A DNA stretch of 52,971 bases from Borreliella burgdorferi B31 (GTDB taxonomy: Bacteria; Spirochaetota; Spirochaetia; Borreliales; Borreliaceae), in assembly GCF_000008685.2 (NCBI RefSeq), contig NC_000956.1:1-52971 (forward strand), given 5' to 3'. Of the stretch, positions 43,749 to 52,858 are shown piece by piece. The translations under genes and the position numbers were made by a program. The notes beneath the pieces were generated by a model. It saw only the letters and a program-made list of their open reading frames with translations, was not told the DNA's origin and searched no databases. How positions within the stretch are numbered: position 1 is the stretch's first letter; each line of letters opens with the position of its first letter.

Positions 43749-43763
43749 AAAAAACTATTTTTG
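43749..43763 (-). promoter_or_regulatory. Operator-like palindrome upstream of the R-M gene
   Basis: AAAAAACTATTTTTG on the plus strand (minus: CAAAAATAGTTTTTT), one base off the shared repeat. It is next to the 12-bp inverted repeat. This gene is resident plasmid DNA, not part of the cp32 element, so the motif would be shared between prophage and host plasmid. Confidence 0.5.
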
Positions 43764-43882
43764 TTCTTAGCATATAACAAAAATAAAACTTTCTAAGTTT
43801 CGATATATTGCTTTCATGTCAGAATTTAATTTTTCAAATGTTTTTAAATTTTCAGTTTTAATATTATTGCTATTGCTACTAT

Positions 43883-44612
43883 TTATAGTAAATTCTTTAT
43901 TATTTTTTTATTGTCTAATAACACGATTTTTTCATTAAACATACTAAAAGAGTTTTTAATAATATTCTTAAATATTTCATCTGAATTTTTCGTATCAAAG
44001 TTAATTTTAGTTTTAAAAAATTTAAGAAACTCATCGCTTGTATTCTTAATCTCTTTTTTAAATAAACTAAAAATTTGTCTGTATATTTTTTCTCTAATGT
44101 AAAAGATCTAGCTTCTTCAATATTTAAAGAATTTCTAGAAAATTTTTTAAGATATTCAAAATCTTCAGATGTTAATTTCTCTAAATTAATAATCATAAAA
44201 GGCTCATTGTCTAGTGAATTATCTTTATCCAAATGGCATAGAATATAGATTCTATGCCATTTGGTAATATGCCCAATTTAATTGCATATTTAGAAAGAAG
44301 ATTATAAAAATAATCTGATAATTGACTAAAATGATTTTCAAGATTTTCTTTATGATGCTTAACTTCTAAAAAATAGTAGGATTTTTATCCTTAGAATAAA
44401 GAACATAGATCGCTTTTATTTCATTTTTTCTAGTAACAATAATTGAAACTTCAACTTAAACACATGAAGGATTAGTATGACAATAACTCATTGCATCTAA
44501 AAATGGGTCAATAAAAAACGGTCTTTTTTTTAGCTTCTATTTTAAGACCATCCTTATGAGTTTGTATTTTTTTACTTACAATACATTGATATAAAAATTT
44601 ACCTAATTTCAT
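43883..44612 (-). pseudogene. HsdR_N-like restriction nuclease, decayed
   Basis: ATG 44612 opens MKLGKFLYQCIVSKKIQTHK; after frame changes and a TAA it reads VEVSIIVTRKNEIKAIYVLY, then FLEVKHHKENLENHFSQLSD (an E-x-K nuclease motif), LGILPNGIESIFYAIW, DNEPFMIINLEKLTSEDFEY, KKFSRNSLNIEEARSF and SLFKKEIKNTSDEFLKFF, ending at TAA 43883-43885. This is the order of the type I restriction N-terminal family (HsdR_N_2). At least four lesions. Confidence 0.65.
44229..44264. repeat. Perfect 16-bp-arm hairpin
   Basis: CCAAATGGCATAGAAT (44229-44244), ATAG, exact complement 44249-44264. It lies inside the decayed nuclease reading (PNGIESIFYAIW), so it may be chance within a former coding region or a later structure. 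Confidence 0.5.
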
Positions 44613-45283
44613 TATTAATATATTTAGTAGCGTTTTTAATTACAATTTTTTATATACCTAATGATAAAAATACAGATCATAATCATAGTAAAGAAGATTT
44701 AAGTTTATATATTATGAAGTTTAAAAAAATTGTAACAACATTATTACAATCTAAAGAACTTTTAGAATTATTTATTTTAATTGGCTTTATTCAATTTTTT
44801 TATCAACCTTTTTATTTAAATTGGCAAGCAATTTTTATTGACAAAACCATATCTATTAGTATATTTGGAATTATCTATGTGCTATTTAGTTTATCAGATA
44901 TTGTGGGGGCATGGGTATTTAGAAGAATTAAACATACAAAATATGATATTTATATCATATTAACCATAATATTGTTGTTATAAGCTTTAATAAAAATAGT
45001 TTCACATATTTATATATTTATTGCTGTAATCACATTTTTAGTAATTTTAATTGCTATTTATTCTAACAATTTAGAATATTTTTTAAGGAAAAATATAGAT
45101 TCAAAGGTTTTAGGAACCATAACTTCTATTAATAGTGTAATATCCCGCATATTTTCATTTTTAGCATTGGCTATATGTTTGAATTTAACTAATTTTATAA
45201 GCGCTATAAATACATTTGTTTTATTAATACTTATTTTTTGTACATTATCTATTATTGTGGTGATTGCGCAAACTATAATTTAA
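44613..45283 (+). pseudogene. MFS-type transporter, C-terminal remnant
   Basis: Plus-strand frame with repeated membrane segments: LLIYLVAFLITIFYIPND, ELLELFILIGFIQFFYQPFY, IFGIIYVLFSLSDIVGAWVF, a TAA at 44981-44983, then in the same frame IYIFIAVITFLVILIAIYSN, GTITSINSVISRIFSFLALA and LIFCTLSIIVVIAQTII to 45283. The 'FQPFYLNWQ... RRIKHTK' loop pattern fits major facilitator transporters. The N-terminal half is missing and replaced by the antisense nuclease remnant. Confidence 0.65.
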
Positions 45284-45530
45284 TTTTTAAAAATATTTAA
45301 CCTATAGCTTAATATGACGTTAGATGGATTTAATTTAATTAAATTCGAGTTAAATGTGCTTTTTATTATCCCCGTGAAAACCCTTTCAGCAGAAATAATA
45401 CAAGAATTTTTAAGCCAAAAAGAATATTAATACTGATGCTTACTCAAATAGATAAAATATTTTTCTACATAAACTTAAATATCATATTTTTAATTTTTTT
45501 AATTAACTTAAAAAGTTAAACCCAAGGGCT
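45284..45530. other. No recognisable gene
   Basis: About 250 bases of AT-rich sequence after the transporter remnant. I see no gene or strong repeat. Confidence 0.5.
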
Positions 45531-45670
45531 ATATGTTGACACTATAAATGCAGATTTCTTGCTTCTGCAGATAGTTGTTTAAATCATCGGCAAGTTTACT
45601 TACATAGGATTTAAGCTCATTGATATCTGTTTATATAAGATCTTTATTGTTTTCACAATCTAATTGTTTT
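45531..45670 (-). pseudogene. P35-family 3' fragment
   Basis: Minus strand reads DCENNKDLI, a stop, TDINELKSYVSKLADDLNNY and ICIYSVNI. This parallels DYKNNANSIQ-TDANALKSHANTLF...DIYSIENL at the end of the copy at 47784-48626. Only the C-terminal 45 residues are traceable. Confidence 0.5.
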
Positions 45671-45720
45671 TTTGTTTTTGTAATTAAAATTCAATATTTT
45701 TGATTAAAGGAATGTTAACA

Positions 45721-45750
45721 GGGGCTAATAAAAAAGTTTATTAGCCCCTT
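45721..45750. terminator. Terminator hairpin
   Basis: GGGGCTAATAAA-AAAG-TTTATTAGCCCC followed by TT. It lies 50 bases downstream of the minus-strand lipoprotein remnant. Confidence 0.75.
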
Positions 45751-45800
45751 ATATCTAAAGGTTTAATTTACTTTAAGCCCCTGCATTAATAAATTTTAAT

Positions 45801-46460
45801 TTATAATGCTGAAACAGTTATTGATAATATAATTTTTTTCAAATTTCCAACCTCTTTAATTTTTTCATTAAACTGATTAAGTATTGTATTAAGATAAGAA
45901 TCTAATTTAGAATAATCCTTTTTTATAGAACCGGTATTATTTTGATGATCTAATAAAGTTTTTCTTATGCTTATTGAAAAAAATTCCTTATAGAGAGTAA
46001 TTATTCAAGAGAGTTTTTGATCTTTTCCAAATCTAAGGTGTTTACCTTATCTAAGACATCTTTTTTTGAGTCTAAGTAATTAATTGTCTCTTCCAGATTA
46101 AGCTCTAAAATTGCTATGTTATTTAACATCTTGCTTGGTGATTGTTTTGGTTTATTTAATATTGTTGCAAATATATTGAACTCAGCATTTGTTAAAAAAC
46201 TATTTATAAAGTCATAAGTTTTTTTATTTATATCAAAAACTTCCTCCCAGTTTTTATTATCTACAGGTTCTTGATCTGTTGGCTCAGTTTGTTGCAGTGT
46301 TCGTTTCTCGATGATTTCTTTACTTGCTGCTATTAAATTTTTATCTCATTAATATATTAGGTTTTTGTTTTATCAACAATTTTTGTTTCAGTGTCATGGT
46401 TGCAGCACAGCAGCTTAAAAGTAAAAAAACACAGATACAGAAAATCATTTTGTTTTTCAT
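45801..46460 (-). pseudogene. PF54-like lipoprotein, decayed
   Basis: GGGGAGAA and ATG 46460 start a lipoprotein signal peptide (MKNKMIFCICVFLLLSC), but the frame fails after about 38 residues. The reading resumes one frame over: AASKEIIEKRTLQQTEPTDQ, WEEVFDINKKTYDFINSFLT, KMLNNIAILELNLEETINYL, LEKIKNSLE with a stop, LLSIRNFFSISIRKTLLDHQ, ending at TAA 45801. The helical pattern resembles the PF54 (CspA/BBA64) surface lipoproteins. At least two lesions. Confidence 0.6.
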
Positions 46461-47672
46461 AAAAATATTCTCCCCAATTGGTATAATTAATTGTGCTCTT
46501 ATAATAGAGAATACATAAGCTTGATAGAACAATAAGATGCTTTTATGAGATTAAATAAGCAATTTTTGATAATAAAAGTGCGGTATTATAGGCTTTTTAT
46601 ATTTTATAAATTTTAATATATTTTTTAAAGTTTTAAAAAACTTTATCTAAAAAATAAGATCCTATCTATATTGTTGGGATTAAATTTGTATTATTTTGGG
46701 GTTTTATACTAATAAACATTAATAATGGTGCTTGTCTTTTTTTATATATATGATAAACTTTTCAAGAAAATCTTAAAATTTTTTATAATTATCAACTTTA
46801 TAAAGTTTTTGTTATTTTTTGTATAAAATTCTAGCAGTTCAATTTTATTATTTATGTCACTACAGCAATTTTTTGTAACTAATTTTTACATCTTTAATAT
46901 TTTATTAGATAATATTCTCAATATTATAAATAAGTTTATTGTTATTTATGATTGAAAATCAAAAAAACATGAAAAACAAAAATGCTTTTAAAAACACAGA
47001 GAATTAAATTAGATAAGTGGGGGAAATATATTGAAGGGAAATTTTATTTTTATAATAAAGTAAATGGTATGTACAAATAATTTACAAGAATTTAAACCAA
47101 TATCAAATAACTTTGTTATCAAGAATGCTTGGGGGAACCTAAAATAATATATTATTAGGTTTTTGATTTTTTGTTTAATATATAATAAAAATACAGTAGT
47201 AGAGAAAGTTGCTTATAATAAATATTGCATTTTAGTAGCAGGGCAGCACTTGGACATTGACAATAGAGAGCTTATCAATTAAGGGTATTTAAAAATGAAT
47301 GTTTGGGGAAAAGTATTAATGATTCGATATGTTGTTAATTTGGAAGGCAATTATCATATAAATCAGGGTGGCACTAATCTTCTTTGCATAAAATAGATAG
47401 ATTTTTTTCATAAAGTAAACTATATAGCAATTGTAATATTAAAAATATAATTCTAAAATCGATCAATACTATTGTAGATCTATGAGTAATTATAATCGAT
47501 TTGTATGATAGAAATATAAAATGCAACTCTAAATTCTAAGTTTTCTTCTTATAAAAAAAATAAAAACTAAGGTAAAAATTGTCTGAAGTAAAGCTTTATG
47601 GAACTATGTCCACTGTTAGATTGCTGTTTTTATGTTAGAGCTTAAAAAGCTATCATGTGATTGAGGTAATAA
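46461..47672. other. Long region without a gene
   Basis: 1.2 kb of about 80% AT. I find no frame with signs of coding, no clear promoter and no long hairpin. The first 100 bases contain the former promoter of the decayed lipoprotein. Confidence 0.5.
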
Positions 47673-47710
47673 GCTATTTCGATAATTATTGATTGTTGAA
47701 ATAGCAGTTT
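47673..47710 (+). repeat. Hairpin (copy 3 of 3)
   Basis: GCTATTTC (47673-47680), a loop containing ATAATTATTGATT, GAAATAGC (47698-47705), then AGTTTTT. The loop and the AGTT flank match the hairpin at 620-661, but the stem is shorter. Confidence 0.6.
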
Positions 47711-47720
47711 TTATAACGCT

Positions 47721-47750
47721 AGGCCTATCTTTTATTAAAGATAGGCCTTT
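47721..47750. terminator. Terminator hairpin after the P35 pseudogene
   Basis: AGGCCTATCTTT-TATT-AAAGATAGGCCT followed by TT, 36 bases beyond the minus-strand stop at 47784. Confidence 0.7.
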
Positions 47751-47783
47751 GCATTATGACAATTTCAATATATAGCATATAAA

Positions 47784-48626
47784 TTAAAGGTTTTCTATTG
47801 AATATATGTCATTTTTTAGCTTTTCTGATTCTTCGATTTTTTTTGTCAGTTGATTAAAAAGTGTGTTTGCATGAGATTTAAGTGCATTTGCATCTGTTTG
47901 TATACTATTTGCATTATTTTTATAGTCTAATAAGAACTTGTATAACATTTCCGAAGTGATTTTTTTTATCTCTAAAAAATTTTCCAAAGAATCTTTAAGC
48001 TTTTTTAAGGCCGGGATCTCTAATTTTTCTAGATTATCTTTTTTAGGATACAGAAAATCAACTATATCTTCAAAGGCACCTCCAAGTGAGTCGAGATTGT
48101 TAAGTATTCCTTGTGTTTGGCCTGATGCCATTACAATTTCTGAAAAATTCTTTAAGGCATCATTATCGATAGCATTTAAGATACTATAAGTTCGTTTTCT
48201 ATAGGCTTTAGATCTTTCGGTGTTTGCAGATAACTGTTCAGTTCCGTCTGGCTAGAACAACTCTTTGAAAGCCAGTATTCCATATTGATTTGAAGATTCT
48301 TCTTTTAATTTTTGTACATATTTATCATTATCCGATTTAGCTTGTTCTATTAAATTTTTTAAATCATCAAGCAGTGTGTTTTCTGTTTGGTTATTAATGT
48401 CTTTTTCTTTTTTGGAGATTGCTTCTTGATTTTAGCTTTCTTTTTGATTTGAGCTTGCTTCTGCTATAGGGGTTAATCCCTTTTTATTGGATTTTAGTCT
48501 TTTTTTATTAGATTTTAGTCCTTTTTTACTAGATTGGTACTTCATATCTTTTTGATTAGTGTTAAAATCTGGATTACAAGCTAAAAATAAAAAAACAAAT
48601 AAGCTTACAATAATGTTATATTTCAT
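47784..48626 (-). pseudogene. P35-family lipoprotein with two in-frame stops
   Basis: ATG 48626 with AAGGAGAA upstream gives a signal peptide and lipobox (FLFLAC), then a Lys/Ser-rich repeat (KGLKSNKK-RLKSNKKGL). TAA at 48432-48434 and TAG at 48252-48254 interrupt one continuous frame of 281 codons that ends KLKNDIYSIENL. Landmarks equal those of the intact gene at 2744: YGILAFKEL, SGQTQGILNNLDSLGG and SIQTDANALKSH. Only point mutations are needed to explain its loss. Confidence 0.85.
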
Positions 48627-49079
48627 AAATATTCTCCTTAATTAAAATCTAAAATTTATAAACCAATATTAAATATAAACCAATATTAAATATAATATAT
48701 ATATTTAATCAAATGTAGAATAGTAAAATATTGGAAGATTTATATCAATATTTTTATTGTGAGAAGGTTTATATTATTTTTATATCTGTTAATAATTTTT
48801 TTTATTAAGCGTAATTATTATACTTTTACATAAATATTTAATTTCTATAGAATTAATAGAATGCTTTGATATTTACAAATATTGAGAAAAGATAAAATTG
48901 GTGTAAACTTGTACATTATGCTTATTAATTCTAGTGTAATCTATCTTATTAATAGAACTTTTTAAGTTTAGCAAGAATAGTGCTTTGATAAACTTTTATA
49001 GTTTATTTTAGCTTTATATTGGCAAAGAGTATATATGAAAACTTTGTAAAGATCCTATTTCCAAAGTTACAATTGCATT
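48627..49079. other. Intergenic region with an orphan lipoprotein leader
   Basis: No gene. 48885-49045 (plus strand) resembles 710-870, the leader of the lipoprotein gene at 856, including GAGAAAAG.TAAAATTGGT and a final GTATATATGA. The coding part that should follow is absent, so it is a promoter copy without its gene. Confidence 0.55.
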
Positions 49080-49260
49080 CAAAATGAATGGTAGAGAATT
49101 ACGGTTGCTTTTTAGTTTTCATGTTTCAATGTGTTTGTAATATGTCCGACATCTTTTTCAAGTTTATCTTGTGCAAAGATTTTCATTATTAAACTAAAAA
49201 TTCATATTAATATGAAAGTTTTTTTTATATTAATATAACCTCCTAATAATTAATTTTTGA
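49080..49260 (-). pseudogene. P13-family 5' remnant with lost start codon
   Basis: Minus strand keeps AGGAGG and the leader of the P13-like gene at 3582, but the start reads ATA instead of ATG. KIFAQDKLEKDVGHITNTLK-like residues follow (left copy: QIFAQEKLEKGVGDIATVMK), then a stop and loss of homology. Confidence 0.65.
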
Positions 49261-49343
49261 TAATAAAATATTAGCACAATTTTTAAATTTTATTTTTAGA
49301 GTTGAATCTTTTCTTAAGATATTGTATGAATTACTTTGCTGTG

Positions 49344-49670
49344 CTAAGTAGATTTTAATGTAGAGTTTGTAGAGTTTTCATTAAACTTTAGCCTTAAAAC
49401 TTTCACCATGTTGAATTCATTTTTAAGTAGGGAAATATTATCTTTTTGAATTTCCAAAAGCTTTTTAGTTTTTTTACCATTTTCATTAATTATCTCATTA
49501 ATAGTAATTTTTCTATCAACTTGTTTTTCTATTTTCAAGATAATTTGAATATAATATAATTAGGGGAGTTAAAGGGCGGATTAGATGAATTAGCACTAGC
49601 AATGGTTCGTGTATCTTTTAATGCTTGAATTTCGCTTGACAATTGAATGTCTTTTTGAGAGCTAAATTTT
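49344..49670 (-). pseudogene. Lipoprotein-type remnant, paralogue of 52135-52726
   Basis: Minus strand reads QLSSEIQALKDTRTIASANS, NPPFNSPNYI, a stop, then KIEKQVDRKITINEIINENG and KKLLEIQKDNISLLKNEFN. This follows EIQALKDTRSTIITNQN ... KIEKQVDGNIIINGM ... KKLLEIPNGNISRLKDAIQ in the gene at the right end. The signal peptide part is missing. Confidence 0.6.
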
Positions 49671-50394
49671 AGGTATTTTACTATTTTAATAGTTTATTGT
49701 TGTTATTTATATTTGTAGTGATGTTAATTTCGAATATTATTAGATTAATATTTAGATTTTTTTGTTTTGATTTATATTGATTTTAACCAATATGTTTATA
49801 ACAAATTTCTTTTTTAAAAAAATTTTAAATCTTATATATAATATTATTAATTTAATTGTAATAAACACACCAGTGTTTTGTTGATTATTTATTAGGTCTA
49901 CGATACGCTAGTAGGCCTAAAATTTATATAAATTTTCTTTTGTTTGAGATATATATATTGATTTATATAAATGATTTATTTTAATAATTTATGTTTTATT
50001 TTGTTTAGGGCGCTATAGTATTATATGCCATAATACATTTAAAATATATCTGAATTTTTCTTTTAATTTAGTTTATTTAATTTCAATTAAATGATTTTGA
50101 TATAATATTTTCTAATATTCAATAATTTTTAAAGGCATTTATAGAAATTATTTTAACCAATTGCTTTAAGTGCCCATTATTTTAGTATTGATTTTCATAA
50201 TATAGCGAGGGTTTAGTTTTGTAATATAGTAAGCTTATTATTATCTTTATTGGGCCTATTATAGGCCATAATACACTAGGATAGATATTGGTTTACTATT
50301 TATATAATCGATTTATAGTAAATTTTCTGGATTATATTAGCTTACTAAAGGCCTCTAAAGCTTTCATTTTCTTTATTTGTGGAACATTTGAAGA
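49671..50394. other. Repeat-containing region without a gene
   Basis: About 720 bases, very AT-rich. Degenerate blocks containing GGCCTA and CCATAATACA recur near 49890, 50010, 50255 and 50995; the first has TAGGTCTA...TAGGCCTA as an imperfect inverted repeat. No gene seen. Confidence 0.4.
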
Positions 50395-50646
50395 TTACTT
50401 TTGGATTTTTTCTAATATTTCAAGATATTCTAACAGGGTTTTAGAATCAACTTCATGTTGATTAGTTTTAGCTAGAGCCTTATTAAACTTGCTTCTTATT
50501 AAGGAATAAGCATAATTTTTATTTGCACTATGGAATAATTTTTTATTCATATGATCTAGTGTTTTGACAAGAATGATTAACTTATTCTTAGCAAATTAAA
50601 TTTGCTTTGTTATTCTTGCCAATGTATTGTTAATTACTCCATCCAT
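50395..50646 (-). pseudogene. Unknown right-arm family, copy 1
   Basis: ATG 50646: MDGVINNTLARITKQI, TAA, then in frame NKLIILVKTLDHMNKKLFHS and DSKTLLEYLEILEKIQK to 50395. The pattern LIIL.-TL.-...-LL.YL..LE matches the intact gene at 51172. Function unknown. The C-terminal part is missing or follows at 50775. Confidence 0.55.
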
Positions 50647-50774
50647 AATGAATTAGCCCCCTATTATATTAAATTTATATTATAAATATAGCACAGTATT
50701 TTTTTAAATTTTTTTAGCGTAAAACAATATATTTCTAAAGTTTTGCATAAGCTTATTTTATAATGTATTTATAA

Positions 50775-50962
50775 TTAAGTAGTAGTGATTTTTTGTAAAA
50801 ATTGTTTTAATTCTTCATAGAATAATACGTAGTAGTCTTTTATTTTTAATAAAACTCTTTCTAAGGAGCAATTAACTTTATAATAAATTATAGATTTAGG
50901 ATTTTTCTTAAAATAAAGTTTGACTATGACGGTTATTTCTTTTTCTAATTTGCGTTTTATTT
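50775..50962 (-). pseudogene. Unknown right-arm family, C-terminal fragment
   Basis: Minus strand reads LEKEITVIVKLYFKKNPKSI, IYYKVNCSLERVLLKIKDYY and ends FLQKITTT at 50775. It matches the C-terminus of the gene at 51172 (LYYIINYPLKICYTKIMNYY) and of the fragment at 51628. No start. Confidence 0.5.
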
Positions 50963-51113
50963 ATATATTTTTTAGTTTTAATTGTTCTTTATTAGGCCTA
51001 TGAGACACTATAATGCATTTGCAATACCTGATTTTTTATATTAATTTGGGATATATAATTTAAAATATGGTATCACCCCCATTATACACCTTAAAACAAC
51101 TTTAGATTAAGGG

Positions 51114-51155
51114 GAGAAACACCTTTAGTAATATACTAAAGATGTTTCTCTTTTT
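51114..51155 (+). terminator. Terminator hairpin
   Basis: GAGAAACACCTTTAGTA (51114-51130), ATA, then TACTAAAGATGTTTCTC (51134-51150) with one mismatch, followed by TTTTT. The T-run suits plus-strand transcripts; it also lies just beyond the minus-strand stop at 51172. Confidence 0.7.
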
Positions 51156-51171
51156 AATATCATTATATAGT

Positions 51172-51528
51172 CTATTTATAGTAGTTCATAATTTTTGTGT
51201 AACATATTTTTAAAGGATAATTGATTATGTAGTAAAGTTTGAATATATTTTTTTCTACTTTATATTTATTAGTTATAATTTTTAGGTTGTTTTCTAAAAA
51301 ATCGAGATACTTTATTAATAAGTCTATGTCTATTTCAATATCTTTACTAGTATTGCAATATCTATCTATGTTAAAAGTAAACGCACGGCGTATAAAGCCC
51401 CTACTATAGTATCCAATATTTTTTGAATTTAGGTCAATGTTGTTTAGTGTGTAAATAAGAATTATTAAGTGTGAAGATAGCCTATTTTTGCTATTCATAC
51501 TTAATATTTCTTTTAAAAATTTTTCCAA
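51172..51528 (-). CDS. Unknown right-arm family, only intact copy
   Basis: 118 residues, all helical, Asn/Ile/Lys-rich: MNSKNRLSSHLIILIYTLNN, DIDLLIKYLDFLENNLKII, LYYIINYPLKICYTKIMNYY. I do not recognise the family. At least two relatives (50395-50962 and 51628-52067) are broken. No good ribosome binding site at ATG 51528; an internal ATG (MNSKNRL, 51498) is possible. Confidence 0.5.
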   Translation of the reverse strand: MEKFLKEILSMNSKNRLSSHLIILIYTLNNIDLNSKNIGYYSRGFIRRAFTFNIDRYCNTSKDIEIDIDLLIKYLDFLENNLKIITNKYKVEKNIFKLYYIINYPLKICYTKIMNYYK

Positions 51529-51627
51529 ATAGTGCCCCAGTAATTTTTATTATTTATCAAATAAAAATATATGTCTTTACATTTATATTTCTAAATTGCT
51601 TAATTTGCAAAGAAATATTTTTTACGA

Positions 51628-52067
51628 TTAAATAGTAGTAGGATAGTTTAGTTCTAACCGTAGTTTTAGTTTATCTGCTATTGTTTGATAGTAGTCTTGT
51701 ATTGTTGAACGAAACACTTTAAGGGGGATTAATTTTATAATAAATCATATATTTGGACTGGTTTTTAAAAGATAGTTTTACTATGGTTTTTGTTTTTTCT
51801 AATATATCAAGATATTTATTCATTGTTGGTAGATCGCAAGAATTTTTATTATCTTTTTTAAGAATTTCGTTGTAAAATTTTAATAGTTTTTTTGAGAATA
51901 ATTATTCAATTCTAGATTTAATAATGTATTGTCACATAAAGCAGGCATACCCCAGTAAACTCAATTTCTAATTGATGGAGTTGTTTTTCTATTTCTGATT
52001 GGTTATTTATTATTTCTAATTGTGTTTTTTCTATTTCTGAGCACTTGTTTTTTTGATTTTTTTTCAT
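51628..52067 (-). pseudogene. Unknown right-arm family, copy 3, frameshifted
   Basis: ATG 52067 gives an N-terminal coiled coil (CSEIEKTQLEIINNQSEIEK, QLHQLEIEF), then a frame change to DNTLLNLELNNYSQKN, further changes, MNKYLDILEKTKTIVKLSF, MIYYKINPLKVFRSTIQDYY and a stop at 51628. At least two shifts. Confidence 0.55.
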
Positions 52068-52134
52068 AATATTATAGTATATAAAAAAAATAGTATTAAA
52101 ATTGTCAAGAATATTGGTAATTTATAAAGATTTT

Positions 52135-52726
52135 TTATAAGTTGCTAATAATTCTTAACAAATTGTCTCCATTTATTATGTAGTTGGTATAGTAATAACT
52201 ACTACTACTATCAGCATTATTGTTAATGCTAGGCATGATTAAATGTATGTATTCTTTAAAATCGTCGACATGAATATGCGAGTCTTTGTTGTTTTCTTTT
52301 TGGGTTTGATTTTCTCTAACATCTTTAGCCCTAAAACTTCCTCCATATTGAATTGCATCTTTAAGTCGAGAAATATTCCCATTTGGAATTTCTAAAAGCT
52401 TTTTAGTTTCTGTGCCACTTTCTTTAGTCATCCCATTAATAATAATATTTCCGTCAACTTGTTTTTCTATTTTTAAGATAGTTTGAATATAAGGTGGGTA
52501 GTTAATAGTAGAATTAATATTATCATTTTGGTTAGTAATAATGGTTGAACGTGTATCTTTTAACGCTTGAATTTCGTTTGAAAATTGAATATTTGTTTGA
52601 CGACTCATTTATTTGATATTCGCTTATTTTTTCTTTATTTGACATGTTTAGTGGATTATTTTGATCAGAATTACTTAAATTACATGAAAAGACTAATAAA
52701 ATAATGAATATCAATAATTTGTTCAT
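52135..52726 (-). pseudogene. Lipoprotein, frameshifted after 40 residues
   Basis: AGGAGC and ATG 52726 give MNKLLIFIILLVFSCNLSNS, a lipobox (LVFSC), and continue to SEYQINESSNK. One frame over, from within the same stretch, the reading is RQTNIQFSNEIQALKDTRST through KIEKQVDGNIIINGM, KKLLEIPNGNISRLKDAIQYGG to ...NLLRIISNL at 52135. One base gained or lost near 52600-52615 explains it. The repaired protein would be about 197 residues. A paralogue remnant is at 49344. I do not recognise the family with certainty. The frame starting at 52608 has no signal peptide. Confidence 0.7.
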
Positions 52727-52775
52727 GGATATTATAGCTCCTATTAAACTTGCAAAAACCGCTTATAATATTATA

Positions 52776-52829
52776 GATCAGGTTTATTGATAATCAATAA
52801 ACCTGATCAACGATTATTCTAATCGTTTT
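52776..52829. repeat. Two adjacent hairpins near the right end
   Basis: GATCAGGTTTATTGAT (52776-52791), one A, exact complement 52793-52808; then AACGATTA-TTC-TAATCGTT (52809-52827) followed by TT. They lie 50 bases upstream of the lipoprotein start on the minus strand, and end the coding part of the plasmid. Confidence 0.65.
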
Positions 52830-52858
52830 AAAAAAAACAAGAGAATAAAATTGCAAAA

